Assembly: GCF_902806685.2 (NCBI RefSeq)
Contig: NC_048554.1
Span: 11,036,001 to 11,100,000 of the forward strand
Reading direction: 5' to 3'
From: Maniola hyperantus
Taxonomy: Eukaryota; Arthropoda; Insecta; Lepidoptera; Nymphalidae
Length of the DNA: 64,000 nt
Shown: positions 1-10,702 of the stretch, piece after piece
Layout of the letters: each line of letters starts with the position of its first letter
How positions within the stretch are numbered: position 1 is the stretch's first letter
The notes under the pieces: generated by a model
Database searches by the model: none
Told to the model about the DNA's origin: nothing
Seen by the model: the letters and a program-made list of their open reading frames with translations, nothing else
Made by a program: the position numbers and the translations under genes

Positions 1-610
1 GCTTTTTGTGGCAGTCGTGTAAAAATAAGTTACAAGTTAAAAGATACATATTCAGAAATATATATCGTCCATTCAGATTAATGTAGAATGCAAAACGATT
101 CGAAACATAGCATTCCCTACTTTACAATCAACGAACACCTGACTGAGAATAAATATGTCTCAAAATAAATTTAAATACCTAATAGGTAAGTAATCCACGT
201 TATATTTATTCAATTCTTCGAGTGCACAAAACATAACAAATGTCTGTATTTTGTTCACGCTTGCAACTGGATGCTCGTAAAATATGTACCCACAGACAGC
301 TGAGAGGTATCATGTTACTAGAGCGCGCAATGCAATGCTTCGCAAAATAGATTTAATTTGAATGATCTTAATATTTATTATTGTACATGGACATGAAACA
401 CATGTCGTGCCTTATTCATTAGATTCTGAATTAGTGAGACGATATAGTGTTTGACAGTTATGTGTGTGTGTTTGTTTATTTGTCGGTTCATCAGTTCCCG
501 CGTAGTTGCCAAACTACCTACTCATAAGATTTTGATAAATAAGGTTTGTTGGTTTCCGGGGTTTATAAGCTATTATCTTGTAATGACAAATTCAATATGG
601 CGGATATCAG
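1..610. other. Non-coding stretch, no recognised feature
   Basis: AT-rich sequence with no credible exon, RNA gene or intact element. The open frame beginning near 451 runs into a known repeat at about 611 and shows no domain, so I do not call it a gene. Confidence 0.6.
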
Positions 611-768
611 TACCGATATTATTAATGCGAAAGTTTGTTGGTTTGTCCTTCAAACAGGTCTCAACGGAGCAATGGATCGACGTGATTTTTCGCATGCGTA
701 TAGTTAAAGACCTGGAGAGTGACATATATGTTACTTTTTATCTCGGAAAATCAAAGAGTTCCCACGGG
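611..768 (+). repeat. Lepidopteran interspersed repeat, AAATGCGAAAG family (fragment)
   Basis: Shows the family's order of phrases: ATTATTAATGCGAAAG, GGTTTGTCCTTCAA, GACGTGATTTTTCGCATG, GACCTGGAGAGTGACATA and TTCCCACGGG. Fuller copies in this window (41330-41565, 18820-19042) continue to an end reading CAGCTAGT. This copy lacks that end and is followed directly by another repeat. The family may be a non-autonomous Helitron of the Lep1 kind, which is an inference from the end sequences only. Confidence 0.7.
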
Positions 769-895
769 ACCCGCACACCCGCACAGCCCCTGAGCTAACC
801 CGGTACGGGCTAACGCAGGGGACGTGCGGATGTGCGGGGCGTCCCCCCCCCGTCTCATACCCCAATTGTCATCTCAACCTGTCGCGGACTATAGG
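766..895. repeat. GC-rich repeat with CGACAGGTTGAGATG-like end
   Basis: GC-rich block with a CGGGGCGTCCCC core and an end reading CAACCTGTCGCGG. Related pieces occur at 11605-11705 and 45936-46052, and the last shows both ends as inverted copies. Family not identified. Confidence 0.5.
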
Positions 896-982
896 TAGCA
901 GTTTTAGGTGTTGTGGGGTTTTAGTTTTTGATCTTTATCTTATATTCTGTCAATTATATACCTTATTACTGTATTGTAGTAA

Positions 983-1397
983 TTGTATGGTTGTATGGTT
1001 CAGAATGTTGGGCGGTAAAAGGGACAGATGAAAGGCGAGTACATGCGACTGAAATGCGAATGTTGAGATGGATGTGTGGTGTGACAAGGATGGATAAGAT
1101 AAGGAATGAATATATAAGGGGTAGTTTGAAAGTAGCACCAGTGGTAGAAAAGATGAGGGGTAATAGGCTGGCATGGTATAGGCATATAATGCGGAGGGAA
1201 GAAAGCCATGAGAAGAATGTTAAGTGGAAGGAAAAAAGAGGAGAGGACGACCAAAGAAAAGGTGGATGGATTGCGTGAAAGAGGATATGCGTGAAAAAGA
1301 GGTGGATAATAACGTTGATGAATGACAGGAATGAGTGGAAGAAGAAGACATGTTGTGCCGACCCCATGTAGCGTGGGATAAGGTAAGGAAGAAGAAG
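983..1397 (+). mobile_element. 5'-truncated non-LTR retrotransposon (RTE-like endonuclease-reverse transcriptase), 3' end
   Basis: The plus strand encodes the far C-terminal tail of an endonuclease-reverse transcriptase. Recognisable phrases are LYGSECWAVK, RMLRWMCGVTR, RNEYIRGSL and HIMRREESH, typical of insect RTE-type polyproteins after the RT domain. The frame ends at 1278 and the 3' end is purine-rich (GAAGAAGAAG). The insertion is bracketed by a 15-bp direct repeat, ACTGTATTGTAGTAA, at 968-982 and 1398-1412, the target-site duplication of an L1-type insertion. Only the last 415 bp or so was copied, so the element is dead. Confidence 0.8.
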
Positions 1398-1412
1398 ACT
1401 GTATTGTAGTAA

Positions 1413-1885
1413 GTACTTGCTGTAATCTATATGACTAACTACGTGGAGAGCGGTCCATGCCTAGTGAATGTTGCTCCATAACATTTATCTCAACGTGCGA
1501 TAAAAAATTTACGCCCTCCTTATTTAATGCAATTTTATACGATTGCAAAAATATGTGCACGCCTTTACAATAATGGGTACCTACTATTAAATTAAAAAGC
1601 ATTTTTTACATGCTACATGGTGTGGCCATACATTTCAGAAACTATATAAATTCGAACATACCTACGTGCTTACAACTTACAATCAATTTATTTCAGTAGG
1701 CTTGTTTAATGCAAACTATTATACAAGTTCAGTAAAATATGTGCACATATTTACAATCATGATATGGATAACATTACGGAATTTATTTCAGTGCATTGCT
1801 GGTTACATATTCTTCACACTTCTTGATAATATGTTTTATAGAAGTTTGTTTCGATATTGTAACTCAACAATAACCTGTGCACACC
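1413..1885. other. Non-coding stretch, nothing recognised
   Basis: AT-rich sequence between a LINE fragment and a foldback element. I see no exon, tRNA or structured repeat. Confidence 0.5.
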
Positions 1886-2090
1886 CTGTAAGTAATAATG
1901 TACATCGGCCTTTAGAATGACATTTCGGCTTTGTAGAGCGAGCGTTGTCTCTGCCCATAGATGTCTCTGCCACTCATACCTATATGACGTTTTGTCGGTC
2001 TCTACGACAGAGACAATTGACAATGCTCTACCAATCAATCTATCCCTTCTAAAGGTCGATGTACATTACTTTCTTCCGCGTACTGTACCT
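1886..2090 (+). repeat. Foldback MITE, GGCAGAAAGTAATGTACATCG family (copy 1)
   Basis: Inverted ends read AATGTACATCGGCCTTTAGA on the left and TCTAAAGGTCGATGTACATT on the right. Inside lie an inner inverted pair (TTTGTAGAGCG / GCTCTACCA) and the phrase TATATGACGTTTTGTCGGTCTC shared with other copies. The family recurs at 13925-14088, 16943-16977, 24997-25175, 47150-47348 and 52455-52632. No transposase, so it is non-autonomous; superfamily unknown. Confidence 0.75.
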
Positions 2091-2139
2091 ATATTCATTA
2101 GTTTTTTTGATTAAACGTTAAAGTAAACAAAATACATAT

Positions 2140-2345
2140 ATCAACATATCCGTCAGTCAGTCAGTCAGCTTTTCATTTTATATATTTAGATTACCTATAC
2201 CTACAATGTCGCGATCGCAATCACCTCTGATTGGTTGACGCTCGCTCACTATTGACTACAATGCATTGTTGCAACAAGAATCGCACAAATTCAGCCAATC
2301 AGAACAATTGAGATTGTAATAATGATTGATGAAGGTTTAAGACAA
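2140..2345. repeat. Interspersed repeat with CTGATTGGTTGAC / AATCAGAAC arms
   Basis: Contains phrases shared with 37010-37190 (GATTGGCCGACACTCGCTCACTA, TGTTGCAACAAG, ATTCAGCCAATCA). A partial inverse relation to 58040-58300 (CAGCCAATCAGAGG, ATCGTAATC) shows a dispersed family. The CCAATCA motifs face each other, suggesting a foldback origin. Confidence 0.55.
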
Positions 2346-3965
2346 TTGCCCTACAGGTTACTGAAACAAGGAAGCTATGACGGAAATGGCGGATGAAATC
2401 GCACCATTTGCATAGGGACCCTTTTTGCTATTTTGGTAAGGAATCCTAAAAAGACGTCACAATCTCTATTATTATTTCGAAAGTATAATAAGTAGGTACT
2501 TAGAATAGTAAAAGAAAGGTCAAAACTCAAATTCCATTTTTATATAAACACGCAGTTACTTTCGTATTAAATCCACAAAACAGTAGATCACCGTAGAGTC
2601 TAGTACAGTTATACAATTACACTGTACTCAGTACTGACAAAAAACGCATGAGGCGATTTTGATGTACGCAATTAGCCAATATAGTGCTATCAACAAAAGA
2701 AAGCCAACATTTGTACTGAGCGCCCGCCGCAGGGCTATGCTGTGGTTCATGTTATGGGAGATCGGTATTCGAACTCGATTTTCATCTTCAGAAATAGAAG
2801 TAATTAAACTATTAATAAACTTAAATCTAAAAAAAAAACAACATTAAATTAAAACTAAAATAAATTAAATTAAATCTAAAACCTCGTCGAGACCACCGCA
2901 GCGAGGCATTGTACCCAAGATGCTGGCAGCATTACCCCCTTGGATGGCCAAACTAATTATTTGACCAAGGTAGCTGCCAGCTCTCGGGTCCCCCGTTGAC
3001 TAGATAACTCTTTTCGCAATTTCTTCAGAAATATAAATCAAAATATAGGATACCCGGTGTGTGCGTAGTACGCTAAAGAAAATGAAAAAAATCTAGTGTA
3101 TAACCGTCTTCTCGTTATTGCCTTTCTAATGAAACCAGTTTGGGGCACATCGTTTGTATGGTAGAAATATTTTTTGTGTTTTAAATAATAAAAGAAGATA
3201 GTTTAATAATTTTACGATCGAGTGTTTTTTATTATTATTTTATTCAGATACAACCGCTTTATCTTGTGACTTGTCATACACTATTTCTCTAAGCGATCAG
3301 TCGGTACGGGCGGCAAAAAAATGCAAATTGTCATAAGCCACGGGCTATTCACGAGCAGCCATTCCCACAGTAGAGCCGACACGCCGCGCGGTACCGATAG
3401 CAAATCATCGCACATTATTAAAACTACTTTTACGATGACTATTAATTTAAAACTATAATATAACTAAATTTATTTCTGTACACACTAAATAACAAATGTT
3501 AGCATTTACATATTAACTTTTTTTTAATTTAATTTTTATTTTAAATAAACTAAATTCTTTTATTTAAAGAAGAAAGTAAAGTAAATAATAATTTGAAAAA
3601 AATGTAAGTATAGGTTTGTAGGAAAGGTTAACTACCTACCTACTTATTTGAAATATTTTCGTGGAAGGCCGATGATCTTTGTCAGCCCTAGCACAAACTA
3701 CAGTCTTTTTGGGCTGCAAATTGCAAACACCAGTCTCCGTTTTTATCTAGTGCTTTGGTTTAAAAGTGTGGTGTAAAATGTTCACTTTTCAATAAGTCTA
3801 TATAGGAATAAATAAATAAATAAAATAAAATGATAATAATTAAGCACTAGTTGATGCCCGCGACAGTGTTCGTGTGGATTCCTCGAATCCTGAGCACTCT
3901 CCAGCTTTATCCATGCAAAAAAATTACATCGATCCGTTGGCAGCGACGTGATTGAAGGACAAATC
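2346..3965. other. Gene-free stretch with weak repeat fragments
   Basis: No exon or RNA gene is supported. A block at about 2880-3010 (CTCGTCGAGACCACCGCAGCGAGG followed by CTCGGGTCCCCCGTTGACTAG) looks like a dispersed-repeat fragment because its composition differs from the flanks, but I cannot name it. A GC-rich patch at about 3290-3400 is unexplained. Confidence 0.4.
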
Positions 3966-3967
3966 AG

Positions 3968-4090
3968 AAAAACCGGCCAAGTGCAAGTCAGACTCGCGCA
4001 CCAAGGGTTCCGTACTACAGGTGTATTTTTTCGACATTTTGCACAATAAATCAAATAAATCAATCGATAAATATGCGATCAATCAATAAA
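3968..4090 (-). repeat. GGGTTCCGTACC-family repeat, left part of a copy split by later insertions
   Basis: Begins AACCGGCCAAGTGCAAGTCAG and ACTCGCGCACCAAGGGTTCC, the minus-strand end of a very common family in this window. The rest of the same copy resumes at about 6765 (AATCTGTTTTAGAATGTACAG) and runs to about 6978. The roughly 2.7 kb between is inserted DNA, including the inverted-LTR element. Confidence 0.7.
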
Positions 4091-4211
4091 TAAAAATAAT
4101 TTCGATTCAAAATGAATGCCCTATATAATTACCTGATAAAATCTATTATAAAATAATGTAACACGTAGTTTGCATGTAATTGTATAATAATTATATATTT
4201 AGCATGTATGT

Positions 4212-5170
4212 TGTGACGTTGTAAATTTTGAACTACTAATTAGCGTTTCGCTTTTAATAAAAATCTATTTTGTTCAAAGTATGTTGGTGCCACCTAGCAT
4301 CAAGGTGCAGAACTACGCGTGGGTCGATGTTCAGAGTTCATTCGAGCCACAATAGATGGCGTTTGCTTCGTTGTCAATTGTCGTAAAAATAAAACAAAAT
4401 AATTAAATAAAACCATAATATCATTTGTTTATTGTTAAGTCATTAACAAAACGGCTCTTATAATATATCCTTAGGTTCCGCAAATATTTTGGCTTTATGA
4501 TCAAACTAAATGAGAGCGGCCACACTCGGGTTGCGTCAGGCAACACCGATTGGTGAGATTTAGAATTTTTCTGGAGTCAACATGTGAAGACGAATTTTTT
4601 TCGTTCCAGGAAAATCTCACTCTTTTTCGCCCATGGCTTCGCCTGGGAAAATACAATAGTTATAAATTTCATCATCCTAACGTATTTCAATGTTTCATCA
4701 ATTATGGTGAGTGAAAAATCAAGTAATGTGGATTCGACAAAATGGCGGTTTGGTTAGAGAAAATCCTAATTTCATGATTTTCCCTTTCAGTTCCAGTTAT
4801 TTTACCTTCCCAAATAAATGAGGATAATGGGTTGTGGGGGACTCCTGAAAACCATTGGTGGCCAGGAGTTCAATAGGTGAGTTGTGTTTGATCGGGAAAA
4901 TTCCACGTGTCGAAATTTTCACACAGCACAAATTATAATCTTGTTTTTCTTTGTTGCAGGGTTTCCGTTTGCGTTTCCGTTTGCGTTTCCGTTTGCGTTT
5001 CCGTTTTTAGTTTTCGGTTTTCGTATTTATTTCTTTTGCACATTCACGTTGGCAACTTAATTTCTATGGATAAGACTTGGTGAAAATCTTTGTAATGAAA
5101 CATTTCGGTTGTGAAGAATCAAATAAATTGAGTTTTGGATCTTGGCCGATGCCGTCCAGCTACCTTGCAG
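4212..5170 (+). repeat. Left LTR (plus orientation), 3' end missing 11 bp
   Basis: Begins TGTGACGTTG and stops at TACCTTGCAG. Its partner continues CAACATACACA to a CA terminus. It holds four 12-bp repeats of GTTTCCGTTTGC at 4961-5008, mirrored at 5871-5918 in the other arm. By eye I found no mismatch along the compared stretches. Confidence 0.8.
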
Positions 5171-5697
5171 TCTTCGCACCTACAAGTAAGCAAATGTTTG
5201 TATCCTGGAACAGTTTAGTGAACCTTCTTAGTGTATGTGTACAGTAAGAACCCTGTCTTTACTACTGAGCTTTTATTTTGAAACAATTTTATGAATTTTA
5301 CTGTGTCATTGTCTATTCCATGCCAATGGCATCTTAAATTTAAAACATAGATTTTATGTACTATCTACCTAAGGCATTCTAATGTATCTAAATTAAGTCT
5401 TGGCATTAAGCTAGAATAACTAAGCCTTATTAGCCATCATCATGTATTAAGCGACCCCGGTAAAAGTTACATTAAAAACAATTTTGCCTAACATCTAGCA
5501 AATTTCATTTATAACACCTCATATACATTACAAGGGAGTCGACGGCTAGCTTCTATTCTTTACTAGGTAGATAGATCAAGTAAAGTAAATTTTTTTTCCT
5601 CTAATCTTTGTAAGGTGGTAGATTATTCCGTATCCGGGTATATTTCTATTCCGCCCAATTTACCACCCTTACAAATGCCCCACGTTGGGCGCCATTA
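5171..5697 (-). other. Internal segment of inverted-LTR element with tRNA-Lys-type primer-binding site
   Basis: On the minus strand, three bases after the right LTR's CA end, 5694-5677 reads TGGCGCCCAACGTGGGGC. This is the 18-base primer-binding site complementary to the 3' end of tRNA-Lys, as used by some retroviruses and retroelements. The remaining ~500 bp are AT-rich leader-like sequence without a long frame. The segment therefore belongs with the right LTR, and the join to the left LTR at 5170/5171 is the abnormal junction. Confidence 0.8.
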
Positions 5698-6667
5698 TGT
5701 GTATGTTGCTGCAAGGTAGCTGGACGGCATCGGCCAAGATCCAAAACTCAATTTATTTGATTCTTCACAACCGAAATGTTTCATTACAAAGATTTTCACC
5801 AAGTCTTATCCATAGAAATTAAGTTGCCAACGTGAATGTGCAAAAGAAATAAATACGAAAACCGAAAACTAAAAACGGAAACGCAAACGGAAACGCAAAC
5901 GGAAACGCAAACGGAAACCCTGCAACAAAGAAAAACAAGATTATAATTTGTGCTGTGTGAAAATTTCGACACGTGGAATTTTCCCGATCAAACACAACTC
6001 ACCTATTGAACTCCTGGCCACCAATGGTTTTCAGGAGTCCCCCACAACCCATTATCCTCATTTATTTGGGAAGGTAAAATAACTGGAACTGAAAGGGAAA
6101 ATCATGAAATTAGGATTTTCTCTAACCAAACCGCCATTTTGTCGAATCCACATTACTTGATTTTTCACTCACCATAATTGATGAAACATTGAAATACGTT
6201 AGGATGATGAAATTTATAACTATTGTATTTTCCCAGGCGAAGCCATGGGCGAAAAAGAGTGAGATTTTCCTGGAACGAAAAAAATTCGTCTTCACATGTT
6301 GACTCCAGAAAAATTCTAAATCTCACCAATCGGTGTTGCCTGACGCAACCCGAGTGTGGCCGCTCTCATTTAGTTTGATCATAAAGCCAAAATATTTGCG
6401 GAACCTAAGGATATATTATAAGAGCCGTTTTGTTAATGACTTAACAATAAACAAATGATATTATGGTTTTATTTAATTATTTTGTTTTATTTTTACGACA
6501 ATTGACAACGAAGCAAACGCCATCTATTGTGGCTCGAATGAACTCTGAACATCGACCCACGCGTAGTTCTGCACCTTGATGCTAGGTGGCACCAACATAC
6601 TTTGAACAAAATAGATTTTTATTAAAAGCGAAACGCTAATTAGTAGTTCAAAATTTACAACGTCACA
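5698..6667 (-). repeat. Right LTR (minus orientation), complete 970 bp
   Basis: Read on minus it starts TGTGACGTTG at 6667 and ends CAACATACACA at 5698, with TG...CA termini. The primer-binding site starts three bases later. This supplies the 11 bases missing from the left copy. Confidence 0.8.
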
Positions 6668-6980
6668 ATGTATTGTTAATGTACCTAACTTTGCAATGCC
6701 CTAACGGGGCTTCATGTAACCATGAAAGCAAATGAATAAATAAATCATAAATCATAAATCATAAATAAAAATCTGTTTTAGAATGTACAGGTAAAACCCT
6801 TTCATATGATACCCCCACTTGATATAGAAATCTTACTTTAAAAGTTGAAACCTGCCTTTCATGATTCTATGTCAACGGGAAGTACCCTATAAGTTTTCTT
6901 GGCAGAAACGACATCGACAGACAGACCACGAAGTGATCCTATAAGATTTCCTTTCCTTTTAATATACGGAACCCTAAAAG
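6668..6980 (-). repeat. Right remainder of the nested target repeats
   Basis: Positions 6668-6764 carry a tail with CAATGCCCTAACGGGGCTTC, GTAACC and AAATCAT repeats, likely part of the element into which the inverted LTRs jumped. From about 6765 the GGGTTCCGTACC-family copy begun at 3968 resumes (CATATGATACCCCCACTTGA, then ATACGGAACCCTAAAAG near 6978). Confidence 0.6.
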
Positions 6981-7271
6981 CTTTTCACTGTTGATGGTTT
7001 AGGTAAACAAAAAAATCTTTTTTTTTTGCTGACATTACCTACTCCAAACGTGACTAAGTCCAGCGCCGCTCATAGACGTTAGCCGATGCGCGGAATCTGA
7101 ATCAGCTCAACAATCATCCGAGATAACATGTGTATACTATTATATTTCATGATATTTCGTAAATTAGCTCACGAAATAGGTAATACAAGTCAACAAGTTT
7201 TATTTAGTCAATAATTTAAAAAAAACCCAAATCACTTCACTTAGTCTTTAGAGACAGCAGAAAATTAAAGC

Positions 7272-7640
7272 TATACAGTCCGGGGTGTAACCAGAACGCT
7301 AGCAAAAACTTAGCGTTATTGTTATACTTAAACACAATCCAATACCAATAACCATTTGCCTCATTTTGTAGTTTTAGTGATTTAGTACTTTTCAAACCCG
7401 CAAAGAATAGCGTGTAAAACTCGGGTCAATGCCCCCACCTACGACGTGACATTGACTCCGAGTGGCCTACTTACGCAGCGTTCGTTGACCTCTAGCGTCA
7501 GTCAATGTTTTATTTGCAATATGACCGTGAACTTTTACAAAATAAGTATAGAATTTTTTCAAAATATTTTTTCTGGTTTTTTTATAATCATCAGTACACC
7601 TGTCTTCGTTTTTGCTAGCGTTCTGGTAACATCCTGTATA
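7272..7640. repeat. Terminal-inverted-repeat element, GGGTGTAACCAGAACGCTAGC family (copy 1)
   Basis: Left end TATACAGTCCGGGGTGTAAC then CAGAACGCTAGCAAAAAC; right end GTTTTTGCTAGCGTTCTGGT then AACATCCTGTATA. The ends are inverted copies of about 28 bp and the whole is some 370 bp. A second, oppositely oriented copy lies at 26433-27166. No transposase fragment is visible, so non-autonomous; superfamily not assigned. Confidence 0.75.
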
Positions 7641-7644
7641 AATA

Positions 7645-8145
7645 TTGATCGGCTTTGCTTCCTCGTAGTATTTAGTAGGTACTTCGTAGGCGGCTCGGCG
7701 TTATTAGACCTATATTAGAGCAGCTCCAATTGACATACATGTGTCTTCGTAAATTGACATCCTGCTACAAAGGAAGCTGCAGTGAAAGAGTGCGGACGGT
7801 ATTAAGCGAAAGATAAGATATCAAACTGTAGCTTGATAATGGTACTGATTCTGAGCACAACCTAATTTTAGAGTATTCGCATGCTCTTCTTACTAATATA
7901 ATATGAAAAGGACAGACGCAGTTTGACAGTTTTAAATTTAATTTTTAGATGGTAAAACCCGTGATTTTAGCACACAGTCGCGAGCCTACTGTTTAAATTT
8001 GTAGCGTGCACTAAAATTTAGAGTCTTTAAATGTAAAGTTCATGTTCTGTCCCTTTTTAGCATTGTTAAAAAGAAAAGGATGCAGATACTCTTTTAGTTT
8101 AGAGCAAGACAACGGATCGGTGCCATTGCAAAACTAAATCCATAC
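7645..8145. other. Gene-free stretch
   Basis: No exon, RNA gene or clear repeat recognised. The small open frames here have no domain. Confidence 0.4.
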
Positions 8146-8147
8146 GA

Positions 8148-8420
8148 AGAGGCCGTGATATCCTAGTAGTTAAGACATCCGCCTCCTATACGGGAGGTCA
8201 GCGGTTTGATCCCGACCTCTAACTTTTCGGAGTTATGTGCGTTTTAAGTACATTACTTTAAGTCGATGAAGAAAATCATCGCGAGGAAACCTGCATGCCT
8301 GAGAGTTATCTACCATTCTGCACTTGGCCATCGTGGCAGACTATGGTTTTAGCCCTTGTTATTCTGAGAGGAGACGCATCTCGATAATGGGCCTGTGATG
8401 GGTTTATCATGATGACAATG
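8148..8420 (+). mobile_element. tRNA-derived SINE, old copy
   Basis: tRNA-like head with A-box-like ATCCTAGTAGTTAAGACATC and B-box-like GGTTTGATCCC, then body phrases CTAACTTTTCGGAGTTATGT and GAGGAAACCTGCATGCCTGA, ending GATGGGTTTATCATGATGAC. Several internal gaps against younger copies such as 17366-17694 mark it as old. Confidence 0.8.
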
Positions 8421-8541
8421 AATTATTATTGAGAACATTAAGGAAAACCTGAACCAATCTTTCTAGAGACTTTTTCTAACCCATCGCAGTTAGTAGTTAC
8501 ACTGAGAATCTTGCCCTGCTTATAGAATTCTTATAGAATAC

Positions 8542-9062
8542 TGTGGTGTATGTAGGTAGATTACAAATAAATAATTATTGTGCTTATATGTGGGTATTAA
8601 ATAAATCAGTATTGAATCAGCTATGCGTGTTTCACTACATGGTGGCAGCGGTGGGACCTACCAGCTCAGGAGTAGTAACTAGAAAAAAGGCAAACCTTTT
8701 AGGTAAATTGCAAAATTAAAACATGTAAAATACTATTAATATTTAGGTCCTATAGATATAGATATATTTTAAATATTCATTAGGAACTATTAAATAAGTG
8801 TTAATAAATAGTTAGTAGGTAGATACTTAGACATAAAAAAGGGGAAAAGTGTATTAAGAATAAGTTAAGTTAATGTTAGTTACCCATGGTGCAATCTTAG
8901 AATCTTGTTAATGTTTTCTATTTGTAACCTACCCAATTGTCACATTAATTTATAAGAAGGGAGATGTGGTGTATGTAGGTAGATTACAAATAAATAATTA
9001 TTGTGCTTATATGTGGGTATTAAATAAATCAGTATTGAATCAGCTATGCGTGTTTCACTACA
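8542..9062 (+). mobile_element. Miniature LTR retrotransposon (TRIM-like), complete
   Basis: Two identical 98-bp direct repeats, 8542-8639 and 8965-9062, each TGTGGTGTATG...TTTCACTACA, enclose 325 bp of non-coding DNA. A 5-bp duplication AATAC flanks the whole (8537-8541 and 9063-9067). Directly after the first repeat comes TGGTGGCAGCGGTGGGAC, in the position and with the TGG start expected of a primer-binding site. A purine tract AAGAAGGGAGA directly precedes the second repeat as a polypurine tract. No gag or pol is encoded. These are the defining features of terminal-repeat retrotransposons in miniature. Identity of the two LTRs indicates recent insertion. Confidence 0.88.
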
Positions 9063-9069
9063 AATACCA

Positions 9070-10700
9070 CAGAATACCTGATGTAAAAATTTCATCAGTA
9101 GGTAAGTAAATAAAGAGTCATTAGTAAAAAAACATTCGAAACTATGTGCTCCGATATAAAATTGTTCAGTAATATATAAACCCATCATAATAGACAACAA
9201 AGTTCAAGAAGGAAGCGGTGATAAACAGACAAACGTTCTAATTAATTCTAATAGTATAATGACCACAGCCACGCACTCACTCGATTAGATGCTTTCTTTA
9301 CTAGAGTTAAAACAATAAGATAGGAACTATAAGATAACTATACCTAAGATAAGATATTGAATATCATTTCTAAATCTAAACCACAGAAAAAGTTACGTAC
9401 TTGCCTGAAGAAAAAAGAAAGCTATTTGTTTGTTGTTATCTACAAACGATAAAATAGACAGCAAAATGCATCAAAAAAAGTAATAAAAGACAAATAAAAA
9501 GATGTTGTATAGAAGCAGGCGTTATTTTGCGGAAATCCATGATATAAAATGAACCAGAAGCTTAATTTGCTATAATCCGCTATGCTAAAACACCGGAGCA
9601 TCCTCAGGAGATGTAGAACTTACAAACCCAATTGCAAAGTCACATTTGTACCTACTTCGTCTGCATGGAGGACTGTCAGAGGTACAGTCTATGTTCAGCC
9701 TTAGAGCTAACTACGCACTACAGTGTGCGGTGAGTTGCGGTGCGTTTTAAAATCTGCATATTTGAATTTTAATCTATCAAAATCCGGTGCAGAAATAATT
9801 TCGTAGTGCGCTCACTTCTATGTAGTTCTATAGTTCACAGATTTTGCGGGGGAAAAAACGTACAATTTACCGTGGTGCGCGCTAGCTCTTATGGTAAGTA
9901 GTGGGTATATTACTCAACACACACTTGTGGCTCGCCTGTTTGACAAACATTCTGTACAAACTGAGCACAATGATCACCGCTAACTTTTATTCTTGACAGC
10001 GATCTTATGACCTCTCACCTCTTATTGATATTTCCCTACCAATATTCTTGCATAGAGAGCAAATAGGTTTCTTCCCCGCTCGCAATGAATTAAAAATAAT
10101 ACCCCTTTTCAAGATAAATGTAAGTACTTAATTTTTTTTTCCTTATTGTTGGGTGCCAATTAGCTACCTATAGTATGACTAATAAGTAATTTTATTTATT
10201 ATCTTATATACTAAGAAATTGTCCATTGACGCATCTTAGTCTTTTTTGATTTGAGATACACTTTGTTCACGTGTTCTTAAGTGTTCTTTACCTTTTCAAG
10301 ATAAATGTAAGTAAATGATTGTACAATTAATGGGAATCCTGAAACCTACATCTCGGTTTGTGAATACAGGAAAATAAGTCACGGAGGAACTTTGATAATA
10401 TTATTTTTTGAATAAAATAAATATGCTAGCACTTTCAATGAAAGTATCTTACTACTCAAATACCGTTATTTACATACATAGGTTCGACGAGACCGCGTCT
10501 ATACGAGTAATCGTGCGGTGAGTGCACGACGAAGGAGCGACCCGAACTGGCTATGTCGTCGTGGTCGCCATTTACCACGAGATTAAATGCGTCGGACTAG
10601 GTGCTTTGTCTCTCTTTATTCTATGGTACGTACTACCATCCAATTAAGAATATGATCGCATGCATAATAAGCTTCAAAAATCCACATTACTTTAGGAAAT
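9070..10700. other. Gene-free stretch with a possible degenerate foldback at 9700-9900
   Basis: No gene recognised. At about 9703-9898 the ends AGAGCTAACTACGCACTA and GTGCGCGCTAGCTCTT are partly inverse, with GTAGTGCGC repeated inside, so an old foldback element is possible. A moderately GC-rich patch at 10487-10620 is unexplained. Confidence 0.35.
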
Positions 10701-10702
10701 TT

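Larger units (their letters stand above)
4212..6667. mobile_element. Complete insertion made of two inverted LTRs around a ~500-bp internal segment
   Basis: The two halves are inverted copies: 4212-5170 on plus matches 5709-6667 on minus, each 959 bp with no length difference. Both outer ends are the same LTR terminus, TGTGACGTTG. The insertion is flanked by a 4-bp duplication ATGT (4208-4211 and 6668-6671), so the structure was inserted as a unit by an integrase-type event. Four-base duplications are usual for Ty3/gypsy elements. The right LTR is complete on minus (6667 down to 5698, TG...CA ends, 970 bp) and is followed by a primer-binding site. The left LTR lacks its last 11 bases and abuts internal sequence. 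No gag or pol frame is present. A normal provirus has LTRs in direct orientation, so this is aberrant. Confidence 0.85.

Noticed and set aside
966..1367. 133-codon minus-strand open frame
   Set aside because: It is the antisense shadow of the RTE-type protein tail on the plus strand.
4961..5008. CRISPR-like or satellite array of GTTTCCGTTTGC
   Set aside because: Only four 12-bp units without spacers, contained in an LTR and mirrored in its partner; a eukaryotic retroelement feature.
4212..6667. Simple DNA transposon with 959-bp terminal inverted repeats
   Set aside because: The right arm continues into CAACATACACA and a tRNA-Lys primer-binding site, and the arms have TG...CA LTR ends, which point to LTRs rather than TIRs.
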